64,000 nt of DNA from Pantoea sp. 18069 (GTDB lineage Bacteria > Pseudomonadota > Gammaproteobacteria > Burkholderiales > Burkholderiaceae_C), in NCBI RefSeq assembly GCF_902706035.1, contig NZ_CACSJA010000010.1:62001-126000 (forward strand), in the 5' to 3' direction. Made by a program: the position numbers and the translations under genes. Of this stretch, positions 45,151 through 56,195 are shown in pieces. A model generated the notes under the pieces. That model worked only from the letters and a program-made list of their open reading frames with translations. It had not been told where the DNA came from and searched no databases. Numbering within the stretch: position 1 is the stretch's first letter; each line of letters opens with the position of its first letter.

Positions 45151-46389
45151 ATGAATATTGAATCAGGCGGCACCGCGGAGCGCAATACCGGACGCTATAT
45201 GAAAAAGCGTGAGGCGATCATCAATGTTGCGTCCAAGCTTTTTGATGAAAATGGGATAAAAGGTGCAATGCTGTCTGAGGTGGCAAAGCAGGTTGGCTTG
45301 AGCACGAATAGCATCACTTATTATTTCAAAAAAAAGGAAGATCTCGTATTTGAATGTCTGATGCATACGGTCAAGACATTCGACATGATTACCGAAATGG
45401 CGGAAAGTGAAAAAACGCCGGTTGAAAGAGTTAAGCGCTTCATTCAAGAATTTATCAAGAAGCTGTCCGACTGCGCGAAAGGAAATTACCCCGCGATCAT
45501 GACATTTCGCGATGCTGCAGAATTGGACAGCTCTTATACAAAGATTATTTTTGACGGTTATAAAAACATGTTCCGTAGGGTGCGGGGACTGCTTGCCGAG
45601 GGAGAGATAAATTCCGAAAACCGGATGATATTGACCCTGAGGACGCACTTGTTTCTTGCGCAGATCCAATGGTCACGTATATGGATGGGAAGCTACAGCC
45701 TGGAAAATTACGAAAGAATCCAGTTCTATATCACAGACGTGATGCTCAATGGTCTCGCGGTCCATGATGCGCCGTGGCAGAACAATGCCATTGATCGTAA
45801 GCTGTCGGAGTTCAAGATACCCGAATCACCCAATCATGGATTTCTGGTGGCCGCTATCCATCTGATCAATGAAGCGGGCTATAACGGCGCGTCCATCGAC
45901 CGGATATCGGCGCGATTGAGTGTCACCAAGGGGTCTTTTTACCACCATATTCCAAGCAAGGAAGATCTTTTCGCCGAGTGCATGGAGCGCACGCATGCCG
46001 TGCTGGAAGGATTTCAGGAAACCGTGCACCAGCACCAGGGCAATGGCCTAGAGAAACTTGGCGGGATTTCCCGCGCATTGCTCAGATACCATTTCTCCGA
46101 GCAGGGTCCATTACTGCGGGTCTCGGCTTGGAGCGAAATATCCGACTACAGCAACTTCCATGAAAAGATCAAGCCGTTGCGCAAGCTGCTCCAGAATCTC
46201 ACCGATTTCCTGGCCGTGGGAATGATGGATGGGTCGGTCCGGGTGACCCATCAATCCGTGGCGTCGATGATGATCGTCGGAATGATCAACGGATCGTTGA
46301 CACTGGATAAATGGGTGCCTGGTTCAGAGAATGTCAACGTGGACAGTCTTTATATCCGGCCGCTTTATTATGGATTGTTGAGCGGTTGA
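45151..46389 (+). CDS. Tandem TetR-family regulator (two TetR domains in one chain)
   Basis: The 412-residue protein contains two TetR DNA-binding domains: residues about 17-72 (LFDENGIKGAMLSEVAKQVG, STNSITYYFKKKEDLVFE) and about 229-282 (ASIDRISARLSVTKGSFYHH, IPSKEDLFAE). Each is followed by a helical effector region. A normal TetR protein has one domain and about 200 residues and acts as a dimer; this one is a covalent pseudo-dimer. Codons are clearly more AT-rich than those of neighbours. It is convergent with the porin gene and lies at the end of the beta-oxidation operon, which it may control. GAGAA precedes the ATG. Confidence 0.82.
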   Translation: MNIESGGTAERNTGRYMKKREAIINVASKLFDENGIKGAMLSEVAKQVGLSTNSITYYFKKKEDLVFECLMHTVKTFDMITEMAESEKTPVERVKRFIQEFIKKLSDCAKGNYPAIMTFRDAAELDSSYTKIIFDGYKNMFRRVRGLLAEGEINSENRMILTLRTHLFLAQIQWSRIWMGSYSLENYERIQFYITDVMLNGLAVHDAPWQNNAIDRKLSEFKIPESPNHGFLVAAIHLINEAGYNGASIDRISARLSVTKGSFYHHIPSKEDLFAECMERTHAVLEGFQETVHQHQGNGLEKLGGISRALLRYHFSEQGPLLRVSAWSEISDYSNFHEKIKPLRKLLQNLTDFLAVGMMDGSVRVTHQSVASMMIVGMINGSLTLDKWVPGSENVNVDSLYIRPLYYGLLSG

Positions 46390-46436
46390 ATATTCGCGCA
46401 ACATGGCCAGATGAATCTGCCCATGTTGACCCATGA

Positions 46437-47480
46437 TCAGAACCGGTGGGTCATCCCCAGGGTGATCGCGGTGGTTCCGGCGGTCACGGCCGTGGTTCCC
46501 GCATAGCCATTGCTGATACGGTGCGGCCGTGCAGGATTGCGGTTGTGGATTCTTGCGAAACCCAGCGTCACTTTCGATCGTTTCGACAGGAAATGCTCAT
46601 ACATCGCACCGATCTGGTAAGCGTCATTTCCGGGCAGCAACTGGTTGTCCTTGCGGATGTAGGATGCCGACAGCGTTCCGCTGCTCAAGGGGTAGGAGAT
46701 GCCGAGCAATATATCGGTGTTGTCCTTGGTTTTTGCCTGGGTGATCACGTTGCGCGCCGAGTTGTCGGAGTAGGCGAAGAAAAGTCTGGCCTGGGCCCAC
46801 TTGTAGTTGGCCGCAAAAATCGTGCTTTTGGCATCGACATCGAGCGTGGCATTGGTGTACAGATTGCTTTGATGGTGGGATATTTCAACGCTCAGCCCAG
46901 CTTGCCCATAGCCGAGGCTGAAACCCGTCGCGCTGTTCCGTGACGCACCTCCCGTTGGCGATTCGCCAAAATAGTGGGCCAATGCCCCATAGAACCCTTT
47001 GCGTGCATAGGTCCAGGGGTTGAAGCCCGGGCTGTTATAGATGATGCCGTTGTTCAGGCGCACGCCATGGGTTTCCATCAGATTGGTCGCGGTGAATACG
47101 CCGTAGGTTGCGGTCGGGTCGCCGACCAGCGCCAGGGTGGCGAAGGAGGGCGTATAGAGTCGGCCCATGCGCACCGTGCCCCATGTGCCCTGCAGGCCGA
47201 GGAACGCTTGCTTGTCGAAGAAAGTGCTGCTGGCGGTCGTACCGGTGTCGGCATTGAAGCCATTTTCGAGCTTGACCAGGGCGGAAAGCCCGCCGCCCAT
47301 GTCCTCCTTGCCGCTGATCATGAAAGACGAGGTGCCGGCCAAAGCCGTGCGCAGCGCGGATCCTCCCGAGTTGAACCCCAGGCCGCCATATACCGAGCCG
47401 GACAATGTGAGGTAGGACTGCGCATGGACTGCTCCTGTGCTCACTGCTAAAACCATTGAACTCACTACGAACTTTTTCAT
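46437..47480 (-). CDS. Gram-negative outer-membrane porin
   Basis: The 347-residue trimeric-type porin of beta-proteobacteria has a signal peptide (MKKFVVSSMVLAVSTGAVHA), mature start QSYLTLSGSVYGGLGF, alternating amphipathic strands and a terminal phenylalanine (GMTHRF) for BAM recognition. The RGRLYTPS-like constriction segment is MGRLYTPSFATL. It probably lets the substrate of the nearby transport operon cross the outer membrane. It is separated from that operon by a terminator at 47511, so it is expressed from its own promoter. Confidence 0.88.
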   Translation of the reverse strand: MKKFVVSSMVLAVSTGAVHAQSYLTLSGSVYGGLGFNSGGSALRTALAGTSSFMISGKEDMGGGLSALVKLENGFNADTGTTASSTFFDKQAFLGLQGTWGTVRMGRLYTPSFATLALVGDPTATYGVFTATNLMETHGVRLNNGIIYNSPGFNPWTYARKGFYGALAHYFGESPTGGASRNSATGFSLGYGQAGLSVEISHHQSNLYTNATLDVDAKSTIFAANYKWAQARLFFAYSDNSARNVITQAKTKDNTDILLGISYPLSSGTLSASYIRKDNQLLPGNDAYQIGAMYEHFLSKRSKVTLGFARIHNRNPARPHRISNGYAGTTAVTAGTTAITLGMTHRF

Positions 47481-47510
47481 TTCAGAACCCCTGGAAAAGG
47501 AATAGACCGA

Positions 47511-47566
47511 ATAAAAAAATCCAGTCCAGGCTGCAAGACCTGGCTTGCAACCGAAACGGACTGGAT
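47511..47566 (-). terminator. Terminator of the ABC/beta-oxidation operon
   Basis: Read on the minus strand, ATCCAGTCC (complement arm at 47558-47566) and GGACTGGAT (complement arm at 47519-47527) enclose a structured loop and are followed by TTTTTTTAT. It lies 20 bases after the last acyl-CoA dehydrogenase stop. Confidence 0.75.
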
Positions 47567-47586
47567 CTAGTGACGAGGCGCAGGAA

Positions 47587-48720
47587 TCAGGCAGCCATGA
47601 AATCGGGCTGACGGATGAATCGACTCCGGTGGAAGTCAGTGTTTCCCAACGTCATTTCAATGGCGGTGAGCCGCTTGAAATAGTGTGAAATGGGCATTTC
47701 GTTGGTCATGCCCATGCCTCCGTGCATTTGTATGGCCTGTTGGCCCACGAATTGCAATGCCTTGCCCACGCGCACCTTGGCCGCGGACACCAGTTTTCTG
47801 CGCCCCTCGGCAGGCGCGGTGTTGACTTTGACCGCTGCCAGCACGGTGATCGACTTGGCTTGCTCGGCGTGGATGAACATGTCCGCCATGCGATGCTGCA
47901 GCACCTGGAAGGTGCCGATGGGCACGCCGAACTGCTTGCGCGTCTTGAGATATTCGAGCGTCTGCGCATTCGCGGCTTCCATTGCGCCCACGGCCTCGGC
48001 GCAGAGCATGGTCACGCCGAAATCGGCGGCCGCGTCCAGGATCTCCCAGCCCTTGCCCTCCTCGCCGATCATCGAAGACGCCGGTACGCGCAGATTGTTG
48101 AATTCGATGTTTGCCGCACGTTGCCCGTCGAAGGTGCGGTAGTCGACAGCCTTGCTGCCTTCAAGGTTGGCCGGCACGTAGAACAGCGTGATGCCTTCCT
48201 CGTCACGCGCAGCGCCGCTGGTGCGTGTCGAGACCACCCAGCCGCTGGCCTGTGCGCCGTGGATTACGGCGCATTTGGCGCCATTGATCACATAGGCGTC
48301 ACCGTCCTTCCTTGCCGGCGTGGTGATGTTGAAGAGTTCGTGGCCTGCTTCCTTCTCATTGAGCGCGCAGGCCAGCGTGACGCTGCCTGTTGCGACCTCT
48401 TGCAGCACGGCGCTCTGACCGCCTCGGCGCAGGAAGTCGCAGGCCAGAATCGTCGCGAAGTAGGGCTCGATGACCAGGCCGCGGCCGAGCTCCTTCATGA
48501 CGATCATCAGGTCTTCGGAGTTACCGCCCAGGCCGCCGGCGTCTTCGGGAATGGCCAGCGCAATCGCGCCGAGATCACCGAGCGCGTTGAAGCCCTGGCT
48601 CGATACGCCGGCATCGGAATAGATGATCTTCCTGCGCTCTTCAAAGGAGTAATCGCGTTCGATCCAGCGCTGCAGGGATTCGGAGAATTGCTGCTGTTCT
48701 TCGGAAAGACGAAAGTCCAT
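47587..48720 (-). CDS. Acyl-CoA dehydrogenase, PimD-like (small subunit type)
   Basis: The 377-residue acyl-CoA dehydrogenase starts MDFRLSEEQQQFSESLQRWI. It has a degenerate middle region (GHELFNITTPARKDG where the FAD contact usually reads Y-x-x-T-E-P) but a standard C-terminal HGGMGMTNEMPISHYFKRL. This divergence from its partner is typical of PimD-type small subunits, which pair with a PimC-type large subunit to oxidise pimeloyl-CoA and other dicarboxylyl-CoAs. It is the last gene of the operon and follows the large subunit by 10 bases. Confidence 0.78.
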   Translation of the reverse strand: MDFRLSEEQQQFSESLQRWIERDYSFEERRKIIYSDAGVSSQGFNALGDLGAIALAIPEDAGGLGGNSEDLMIVMKELGRGLVIEPYFATILACDFLRRGGQSAVLQEVATGSVTLACALNEKEAGHELFNITTPARKDGDAYVINGAKCAVIHGAQASGWVVSTRTSGAARDEEGITLFYVPANLEGSKAVDYRTFDGQRAANIEFNNLRVPASSMIGEEGKGWEILDAAADFGVTMLCAEAVGAMEAANAQTLEYLKTRKQFGVPIGTFQVLQHRMADMFIHAEQAKSITVLAAVKVNTAPAEGRRKLVSAAKVRVGKALQFVGQQAIQMHGGMGMTNEMPISHYFKRLTAIEMTLGNTDFHRSRFIRQPDFMAA

Positions 48721-48730
48721 GGTGTTCTCC

Positions 48731-49924
48731 TTACAGTCCCAGAATCATTTTGGAAATCACGTTGCGCTGCACTTCGTTGGAGCCACCGAAGATGGTGATC
48801 TTGCGCAGGTTGAAGTAATGCGCAGCGAGCGCCGCGATCGCGTCCTCGCCCGAGTCGGGCGCGGGTTTGCGGTTATGCAGATAGTCGGGATCGAACGCCA
48901 GGCCCGAGGGGCCGCTGGCTTCGAGCAGCATTTCGCTGATGGCCTGTGAAATCTCGGTGCCCTTGACCTTGAGCAGCGAAGCTTCGGGGCCGATCTTGCT
49001 GCTGGCCCCTTCGGCGACCAGCGACAAGGCCGTCATTTCCAGTGCCATCAACTCGATTTCGATATCCGCCACGCGCGCGGCGAACTGCGGGTCCTGCAGC
49101 AGCGGTGCGTCGTTGAGTTGCCTGGCCAGGGCCAGGCGCTTGAGCACCTTGAGTTCGCGCTTGGAATTGCCGATCGCGGCAATGCCCGTGCGTTCATGGC
49201 CGAGCAGGTATTTGGCGTAGGTCCAGCCCTTGTTTTCCTCGCCGACCAGATTGGCCACGGGCACCTTGACGTTGTCGAAGAAGACTTCGTTGACCTCATG
49301 GGTCTCGTCCATGGTGATGATAGGGCGCACGGTGATGCCGGGCGTCTTCATGTCGATCAGCAAAAAGGAAATGCCGGTCTGCTTGGTGCCTTCGGTGCTG
49401 GTGCGCACCAGGCAGAAGATCCAGTCGGCATGCTGGCCCAGCGTGGTCCAGGTCTTTTGCCCGTTGACGATGTAGTGATCGCCTTCGCGCACCGCCCGGG
49501 TGTTGAGCGAGGCGAGGTCGGAGCCCGCGCCCGGCTCCGAGTAGCCCTGGCACCACCAGTCCTCGGCGTGGTAGATGCGCGGCAGGTAGTGCTGCTTTTG
49601 TTCCTCGCTCGCAAAACCCAGCAGCACCGGCGCGAGCAGGTTCAGGCCGAACGACAGCGTGGGCGGCGCATAGGCCTTGGCGTATTCCTCGGCCCAGATG
49701 TGGCGCTGCATCGCGCTCCAGCCCGTGCCGCCGTATTTGACCGGCCAGCCCGGCGCGATCCAGCCTTTTTCGGCGAGGATCTTGTGCCAGCGCACGGCGT
49801 CTTCGCGCTTGAGATGGCGGCGACGCCTGACTTTCTCGCTGAGTTCGGGCGGCAAATGGTCTTTGAAGAACTGCCGGACTTCATCGCGAAAACGCAGATC
49901 TTCTTCCTTATATTCGAGGTCCAT
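48731..49924 (-). CDS. Acyl-CoA dehydrogenase, PimC-like (large subunit type)
   Basis: The 397-residue acyl-CoA dehydrogenase opens MDLEYKEEDLRFRDEVRQFF. It has the FAD/substrate segment WCQGYSEPGAGSDLASL, the NGQKTWTT strand and the C-terminal GSNEVQRNVISKMI. Features fit PimC-type large subunits (FaaD/ACAD10-like). With the small subunit it would introduce the alpha-beta double bond. The upstream spacer to the FadB-like gene holds a perfect 10-bp hairpin (49963-49986). Confidence 0.8.
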   Translation of the reverse strand: MDLEYKEEDLRFRDEVRQFFKDHLPPELSEKVRRRRHLKREDAVRWHKILAEKGWIAPGWPVKYGGTGWSAMQRHIWAEEYAKAYAPPTLSFGLNLLAPVLLGFASEEQKQHYLPRIYHAEDWWCQGYSEPGAGSDLASLNTRAVREGDHYIVNGQKTWTTLGQHADWIFCLVRTSTEGTKQTGISFLLIDMKTPGITVRPIITMDETHEVNEVFFDNVKVPVANLVGEENKGWTYAKYLLGHERTGIAAIGNSKRELKVLKRLALARQLNDAPLLQDPQFAARVADIEIELMALEMTALSLVAEGASSKIGPEASLLKVKGTEISQAISEMLLEASGPSGLAFDPDYLHNRKPAPDSGEDAIAALAAHYFNLRKITIFGGSNEVQRNVISKMILGL

Positions 49925-49962
49925 AACGTGCTCCTGGTTGAAAAAGGGCGAGTCTTCCCCCG

Positions 49963-49986
49963 GGGCATGGCCTGGAGGCCATGCCC
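49963..49986 (-). other. Intra-operon stem-loop
   Basis: GGGCATGGCC and GGCCATGCCC form a perfect 10-bp stem with a 4-base loop in the 87-base gap between the bifunctional enzyme and the PimC-like gene. No T-run follows directly, so it may be an mRNA processing or stability element that sets different levels for the two halves of the operon. Confidence 0.5.
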
Positions 49987-50011
49987 TGCTGCAGGGGGCG
50001 ATGAAAGGGGA

Positions 50012-52102
50012 TTACTTAGCCGGCGCGAGATCGCTGAACTTGCGCCCGCTTGAGGCGAGTTCCACGAGCAGCTTTGCGGGTTTGAACTGCGGGCCCAGCT
50101 GCTGCTCGAACTGTTGCATCCGGGCCAACACCTTGTCGAGCCCGATCTGGTCGCCATAGAACATCGGGCCGCCGCGGTAGATGGGCCAGCCATAGCCGTT
50201 GACCCAGACCACGTCGATGTCGCAGGCGCGCAGCGCCATGCCTTCCTCAAGGATCTTCGCGCCTTCGTTGATCATGGGATAGATGCAGCGCTCGAGGATT
50301 TCCTCGTCGCTGACTTCACGCGTGGAAAATCCTTTTTTCTTCGCGAAGTCGGCGATGGTCTGCTCGACCAGGCGCGACGGTGCCGCGGTGCGCTTTTCGT
50401 CGTAGTCGTAGAAACCGGCGCCCGATTTCTGGCCGCGGCGGTCCATTTCGCAGAGCACTTCGCGCAGCGTCGAGGAGCTCGACCTCTCCTTGTTCCAGCC
50501 CAGGTCCAGTCCCGCGAGATCGCTCATCGCGAACGGCCCCATGGGAAAGCCGAACTGGTAGAGCACGCGGTCGACGGCCCAGGGCATTGCGCCTTCCATG
50601 ATCAGGGCATTGGCTTCGCGCTGGCGCTGGGCCAGAATCCGGTTGCCGACGAATCCCGGGCATACGCCGACCAGTACCGCGACCTTGCCGATCTTCTTGG
50701 CCAGCTGCATGGAGGTGGCAATGATGTTGTCGCTGGTGTGCGTGCCGCGCACGACTTCGAGCAGTTTCATCACATTGGCCGGCGAGAAGAAGTGCAGTCC
50801 GATGACCGACTCGGGGCGGGACGTGGCCGAAGCGATTTCGTTGAGATCGAGCGCCGAAGTGTTCGAGGCCAGGATCGCGCCGGCCTTGCAGGTCTGGTCG
50901 AGGCGCCGGAAGATGTCCTTCTTGACGTCCATGTTCTCGAACACGGCCTCGATCACCAGATCGACATCGGCGAGTTGCTGCAGATCCAGCGAGCCCGTGA
51001 GCCGCGCCATGCGCTGTTCGATGTCCGCGAGCTGCAGGCGGCCTTTCCTGGCCGTGTTCTCGTAGTTGCTGCGGATGGTCGCCAGGCCCCGGTCCAGCGC
51101 TTCCTGGCGCGTTTCGACGATGTGCACGGGAATGCCGGCGTTGAGGAAGTTCATCGCGATGCCCGCGCCCATGGTGCCTGCGCCCAGGATGCCGACGGTC
51201 TCGACCGGCAGCAGTGGCGTGTCCTTGGCCAGCCCCGGCACCTGCCAGGCCTGGCGCGAGGCGAAGAAGTAGTAGCGCAGCGCGGCGGATTGCTGGCCCT
51301 GCATCAGTTCGACAAACAGCTGGCGTTCGCGCTTCAGGCCTTGCTCGATCGGCAGATTGACCGCAGCTTCGACGCACTGGATGATCCTTTCGGGCGCCTC
51401 GAGGCCGCGGAACTTGCGTGCGTTGGCCTGGCGGAACTTGTCGAAGATGTCCGGCTGGTCGCGCGCGGCCAGCACTTTCTCGTTCTGGTCGCGTATCTTG
51501 CGCAGCGGGCGCTTCTCGGCGACGATGCGCTGGGCGAACGTCACGGCGGCGGCCTGCAGCTCGCCTTCGGGTGCCAGTTCGTCGATCAGACCGCTTTCCA
51601 GCGCTTCGCCGGCGCGCACATGGCTGCCTGAAGTCATGTTTTCAAGCGCCTTTTCCACGCCGACGATGCGCGGCAGCCGCTGCGTGCCGCCCGCACCGGG
51701 CAGCAGCCCGATGTTGACTTCGGGCAGGCCCAGGCGTGCCGAGGGCACGGCGATGCGCCAGTGGCAGACCAGCGCCACTTCGAGGCCGCCGCCCAGCGCC
51801 GTGCCGTGGATGGCGGCGATCACCGGCTTGGTCGCTTCCTCGAGAATGCGCTGGACTTCTGCGAGGCTGACGCCGGCCGGTGGCTTGCCGAATTCGGTGA
51901 TGTCGGCGCCCGCGATGAACGTGCTGCCTTCGCAGATCAGCACCACGGCTTCGATGGCCGCGTCCTGCAGCGCCGCCTGCATCGCGCCATGGATGCCGTC
52001 GCGCACCGCGGCCGAAAGCGCGTTGACCGGGGGAAAGTGGATGGAGATGACGGCAACGCGGTCGATGCGGTGCAGTTGCGTCACGGAGTTGATGGCGGTC
52101 AT
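50012..52102 (-). CDS. Bifunctional enoyl-CoA hydratase/3-hydroxyacyl-CoA dehydrogenase (PimF/FadB type)
   Basis: The 696-residue fusion has an N-terminal crotonase domain (FIAGADITEFGKPP; both catalytic glutamates present in ALGGGLEVALVCH and LGLPEVNIGLLPGAGG) and a C-terminal dehydrogenase with the NAD motif VGILGAGTMGAGIAMNFLNA near residue 300. It hydrates enoyl-CoA and oxidises the 3-hydroxyacyl-CoA. The compact 700-residue size matches the PimF-like branch. It sits 12 bases downstream of the thiolase gene. Confidence 0.88.
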   Translation of the reverse strand: MTAINSVTQLHRIDRVAVISIHFPPVNALSAAVRDGIHGAMQAALQDAAIEAVVLICEGSTFIAGADITEFGKPPAGVSLAEVQRILEEATKPVIAAIHGTALGGGLEVALVCHWRIAVPSARLGLPEVNIGLLPGAGGTQRLPRIVGVEKALENMTSGSHVRAGEALESGLIDELAPEGELQAAAVTFAQRIVAEKRPLRKIRDQNEKVLAARDQPDIFDKFRQANARKFRGLEAPERIIQCVEAAVNLPIEQGLKRERQLFVELMQGQQSAALRYYFFASRQAWQVPGLAKDTPLLPVETVGILGAGTMGAGIAMNFLNAGIPVHIVETRQEALDRGLATIRSNYENTARKGRLQLADIEQRMARLTGSLDLQQLADVDLVIEAVFENMDVKKDIFRRLDQTCKAGAILASNTSALDLNEIASATSRPESVIGLHFFSPANVMKLLEVVRGTHTSDNIIATSMQLAKKIGKVAVLVGVCPGFVGNRILAQRQREANALIMEGAMPWAVDRVLYQFGFPMGPFAMSDLAGLDLGWNKERSSSSTLREVLCEMDRRGQKSGAGFYDYDEKRTAAPSRLVEQTIADFAKKKGFSTREVSDEEILERCIYPMINEGAKILEEGMALRACDIDVVWVNGYGWPIYRGGPMFYGDQIGLDKVLARMQQFEQQLGPQFKPAKLLVELASSGRKFSDLAPAK

Positions 52103-52114
52103 GGCATTGTTTCC

Positions 52115-53317
52115 TCAGTAGATTTCAAACAGGCCGGCCGCACCCATGCCGCCGCCCACGCACATGGTCACGACGCCGTACTTCGCGCCGCGCCGCTTGC
52201 CTTCGATCAGCACATGGCCGGCCATGCGCGCGCCCGACATGCCGAACGGGTGGCCGATCGAGATCGAGCCGCCCGAGACGTTGAGCCGCTCGTCGGGAAT
52301 GCCGAGCCTGTCGCGGCAATAGAGCACCTGCGAGGCAAAGGCCTCATTGAGTTCCCAGATGCCGATGTCGTCCATGCGCAGGCCGTGCTGCTTGAGCAGC
52401 TTCGGGATCGCGAACACCGGTCCTATGCCCATTTCATCGGGATTGCAGCCCGCGACGGCCATGCCGCGGTAGGCGCCCAGCGCTTCGAGGCCGCGGCGCT
52501 GGGCTTCCCCCGCTTCCATCAGCACCATGGCCGAGGCGCCGTCGGACAACTGCGAGGCGTTGCCCGCGGTGATGAAGCGGCCTTCCTGGATGCGCTGGCC
52601 CTCCTTGAAGACCGGCTTGAGCCTGGCCAGATCGGCGTAGCTGGTGCCGGGGCGGTTGCCCTCATCCTGCGACAGCGTGATGGTCTGCTGCGAGACTTCG
52701 CCGCTGGCCTTGTCGGTCACGTTGTAGACCGTGGTGGTCGGCACGATTTCCTGGTCGAAGCGCTTTTCCTGCTGCGCCTGGGCGGTGCGCGCCTGGGACT
52801 GCACGGCATACGCGTCCTGGACTTCGCGCGAGATGCCATAGCGTTCGGCGACGACCTCGGCGGTCTCTATCATCGCCATGTAGAGCTCGGGAATATGCTC
52901 GACCAGCCAGGGATCGCGCGCGCGGTGGGTATTGGGCTTGCCGGACTGCACCAGCGAGATCGATTCCAGCCCGCCGCCGACGGTGATCTGCATGCCGTCG
53001 ACGATCACCTGCTTGGCCGCGGTGGCAATTGCCATCAGCCCCGAGGAGCACATGCGGTCTATGGTCATGCCCGGCACCGTGACGGGCAGGCCGGCGCGCA
53101 GCAGGCTCTGGCGCGCGGTGTTGCCGCCGCTGCTGCCCTGCTGGGACGCGCAGCCGATCAGCACGTCCTCGACTTCGTTGGGGTCTATGCCCGCGCGCCG
53201 CACCGCATGCGAGATCGCATGGGCGCCGAGCTCCTGGGCCTGGGTGTTGTTGTACGCGCCGCGAAAGGCCTTGCCGATCGGGGTTCTGGCGGTGGAGACA
53301 ATGACTGCTTCGCGCAT
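52115..53317 (-). CDS. Acetyl-CoA C-acyltransferase (thiolase)
   Basis: The 400-residue thiolase has the nucleophile Cys90 ([16 protein letters not shown]), NEAFASQ, the base histidine in [14 protein letters not shown] and the second cysteine in [12 protein letters not shown]. It releases acetyl-CoA from 3-oxoacyl-CoA. The start at 53317 has AAGGAG seven bases upstream, which decides it over a 96-residue extension in the open frame. Its position directly before the bifunctional enzyme parallels pimB in pimFABCDE-type sets. Confidence 0.9.
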   Translation of the reverse strand: MREAVIVSTARTPIGKAFRGAYNNTQAQELGAHAISHAVRRAGIDPNEVEDVLIGCASQQGSSGGNTARQSLLRAGLPVTVPGMTIDRMCSSGLMAIATAAKQVIVDGMQITVGGGLESISLVQSGKPNTHRARDPWLVEHIPELYMAMIETAEVVAERYGISREVQDAYAVQSQARTAQAQQEKRFDQEIVPTTTVYNVTDKASGEVSQQTITLSQDEGNRPGTSYADLARLKPVFKEGQRIQEGRFITAGNASQLSDGASAMVLMEAGEAQRRGLEALGAYRGMAVAGCNPDEMGIGPVFAIPKLLKQHGLRMDDIGIWELNEAFASQVLYCRDRLGIPDERLNVSGGSISIGHPFGMSGARMAGHVLIEGKRRGAKYGVVTMCVGGGMGAAGLFEIY

Positions 53318-53438
53318 GGAAACTCCTTGAATGAAAACGTCGAAATCCGGAAATTCGGGCAAGCGCTTCCCCCGCACCTGGGCCAGGTGCCGTGAAATCG
53401 GGGAAGGGATGGCCCGCCGGGGGCTCAGGGGCGAAGGC

Positions 53439-55181
53439 TCAGGCCGGCTGTCGCGTGGTGTCCTTGGCGATCGCCAGGAAGTGCCCCAGGTTCTCGCGCA
53501 CGGCTTTCTTGTTGAACTTGCCGACGCTGGTCTTGGGAATCTCGGGGGTGATGGCCACCAGCTTGGGCAGCATCCAGCGGGTGATCTTGCCGGTCTGCAC
53601 GCCATGCTCTTCCAGGAAGTCGATCACCTCGTCCTCGCTGGCGTTCATTCCCGGGCGCAGGCTGACCACGGCCATGGGCTTCTCGCCCCAGACCGGGTCG
53701 GGCACGCCGACCACCATGGCCTCGAGCACGAAGTCCGCCATCGCGATCAGGTTCTCGAGCAGCACCGTGGGCACCATTTCCGCGCCGCTGCGGATCACGT
53801 CCTTGAGGCGGTCGGCGATCACCACGAAGCCTTCGGCGTCGATCTTGGCGATGTCGCCGGTGTGGAACCAGCCGTCGTACCAGACCTCGGCGGTCTTGTC
53901 GGGCGACTGGTAGTACTCGCGCGTGACCCAGGGGCCGCGGATCACGATCTCGCCCACGGTCCGGTTGTCCCAGGGCACGGGCTGGCCGCGCTCGTCCATG
54001 ACTTCGACCTCGAGCCCGAGCGAGGGCAGGCCGGTCTTGACCATGACTTCGTCGATGGCCTCCTTCGACCAGCCGACCATGTGCTTCTTGACGAACGCGC
54101 CGATCGCCACCGGGGCGGTTTCGGTCATGCCGTAGCCCGAGCTCGCGCGGAAGTTGGGCAAGGCCTTCTCCAGCTTGGTCTTCAGGCCCAGCGGCAGCGC
54201 GCCGCCGCCCACGCCCACATTGACCAGGCTGCTGAGGTCGTACTGGTCGAAGTCCTTGAACTCCAGCAGCATGGCCGCGATGGTCGGCACGATGCCGACC
54301 GACGTGACTTTCTCGCGGTCGACGAGTTCGCAGAAGCCGCGCACCGTGAAGGTGCCGGGCAGCACGATCTTCTGCGCGCTGAACACTGTGCTGAACGGCG
54401 AGCCCCAGCCATGGATATGGAACAGCGGCGTGTTGAGCATGGGCACGGCGTTCTCGCCCAGGCGCTCGGCCTGCACGAAGTCGGGCGTGTTGGCGATGCT
54501 CTGGCGCGCCATGCCGTGCAGCGTCATCAGGTACAGCTGGCGGTGGGAAAAGGTCGCGCCCTTGGGCTGGCCCGTGGTGCCGGTGGTGTAGCACAACGTG
54601 GCGATGGTGTCCTCGTGCAGATAGGGCCAGTCGAACCTCGTCGGCTGCACGGCGATCAGCTTCTCGTACTCGATCAGATTGGGAATCCGGGTATCGGGCA
54701 GACCCGGCTTGTCCGACATGTAGACGAAGGTCTTGACCGTGTCCTTGATGCGGTCGTAGATGTTCTCGAGCAGCGGCAGCACCACGTCGTCGACAAAGAT
54801 CACGCTGTCCTGGGCATGATTGATGGTGTAGGCAATGTGGTCCTCGGACAGCCGGATGTTGATCGGATGCAGCACCGCGCCGGAGCAGGGCGCGGCGTAG
54901 TAGAGCTCGAGGTGGCGGTGGGTGTTGTACGACATGGTGCCGACGCGGTCGCCCAGGCGCCCCGGCTGGCCGCTCGCGATCTTCAACTGGCGCAGCGCGT
55001 GGGCCAGCTGGCACACGCGCTGGTGCCATTCCTTCCAGGTGAAGCGCTGGTACTCGCCGCTGATGTGGTTGCGGTAGACCACGCCGATCTGGTCGGGGTA
55101 GTAGCGCACGGGCCGCTTCATGAAGGTCGTCAGCAGCAGCGGGTAGTTGGTGCTGAATTCGGGAAAGGTCTGGGCATCCAT
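53439..55181 (-). CDS. AMP-forming acyl-CoA ligase (AlkK/PimA-like)
   Basis: The 580-residue ANL-superfamily ligase has the P-loop [15 protein letters not shown] near residue 195, the adenylate motif [12 protein letters not shown], the hinge [13 protein letters not shown] and the catalytic lysine in [16 protein letters not shown] near the C-terminus. It activates a fatty or dicarboxylic acid to its CoA ester using ATP. It lies between the ABC ATPase genes and thiolase in the same operon, so it should act on whatever the importer brings in. AAGGA precedes the ATG at 55181. Confidence 0.88.
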   Translation of the reverse strand: MDAQTFPEFSTNYPLLLTTFMKRPVRYYPDQIGVVYRNHISGEYQRFTWKEWHQRVCQLAHALRQLKIASGQPGRLGDRVGTMSYNTHRHLELYYAAPCSGAVLHPINIRLSEDHIAYTINHAQDSVIFVDDVVLPLLENIYDRIKDTVKTFVYMSDKPGLPDTRIPNLIEYEKLIAVQPTRFDWPYLHEDTIATLCYTTGTTGQPKGATFSHRQLYLMTLHGMARQSIANTPDFVQAERLGENAVPMLNTPLFHIHGWGSPFSTVFSAQKIVLPGTFTVRGFCELVDREKVTSVGIVPTIAAMLLEFKDFDQYDLSSLVNVGVGGGALPLGLKTKLEKALPNFRASSGYGMTETAPVAIGAFVKKHMVGWSKEAIDEVMVKTGLPSLGLEVEVMDERGQPVPWDNRTVGEIVIRGPWVTREYYQSPDKTAEVWYDGWFHTGDIAKIDAEGFVVIADRLKDVIRSGAEMVPTVLLENLIAMADFVLEAMVVGVPDPVWGEKPMAVVSLRPGMNASEDEVIDFLEEHGVQTGKITRWMLPKLVAITPEIPKTSVGKFNKKAVRENLGHFLAIAKDTTRQPA

Positions 55182-55206
55182 CGGTAGTTCCTTCGGGGAC
55201 AAGTCT

Positions 55207-56175
<969 letters not shown>

Positions 56176-56195
56176 TGCGTACTCCGGCGTGGGGC

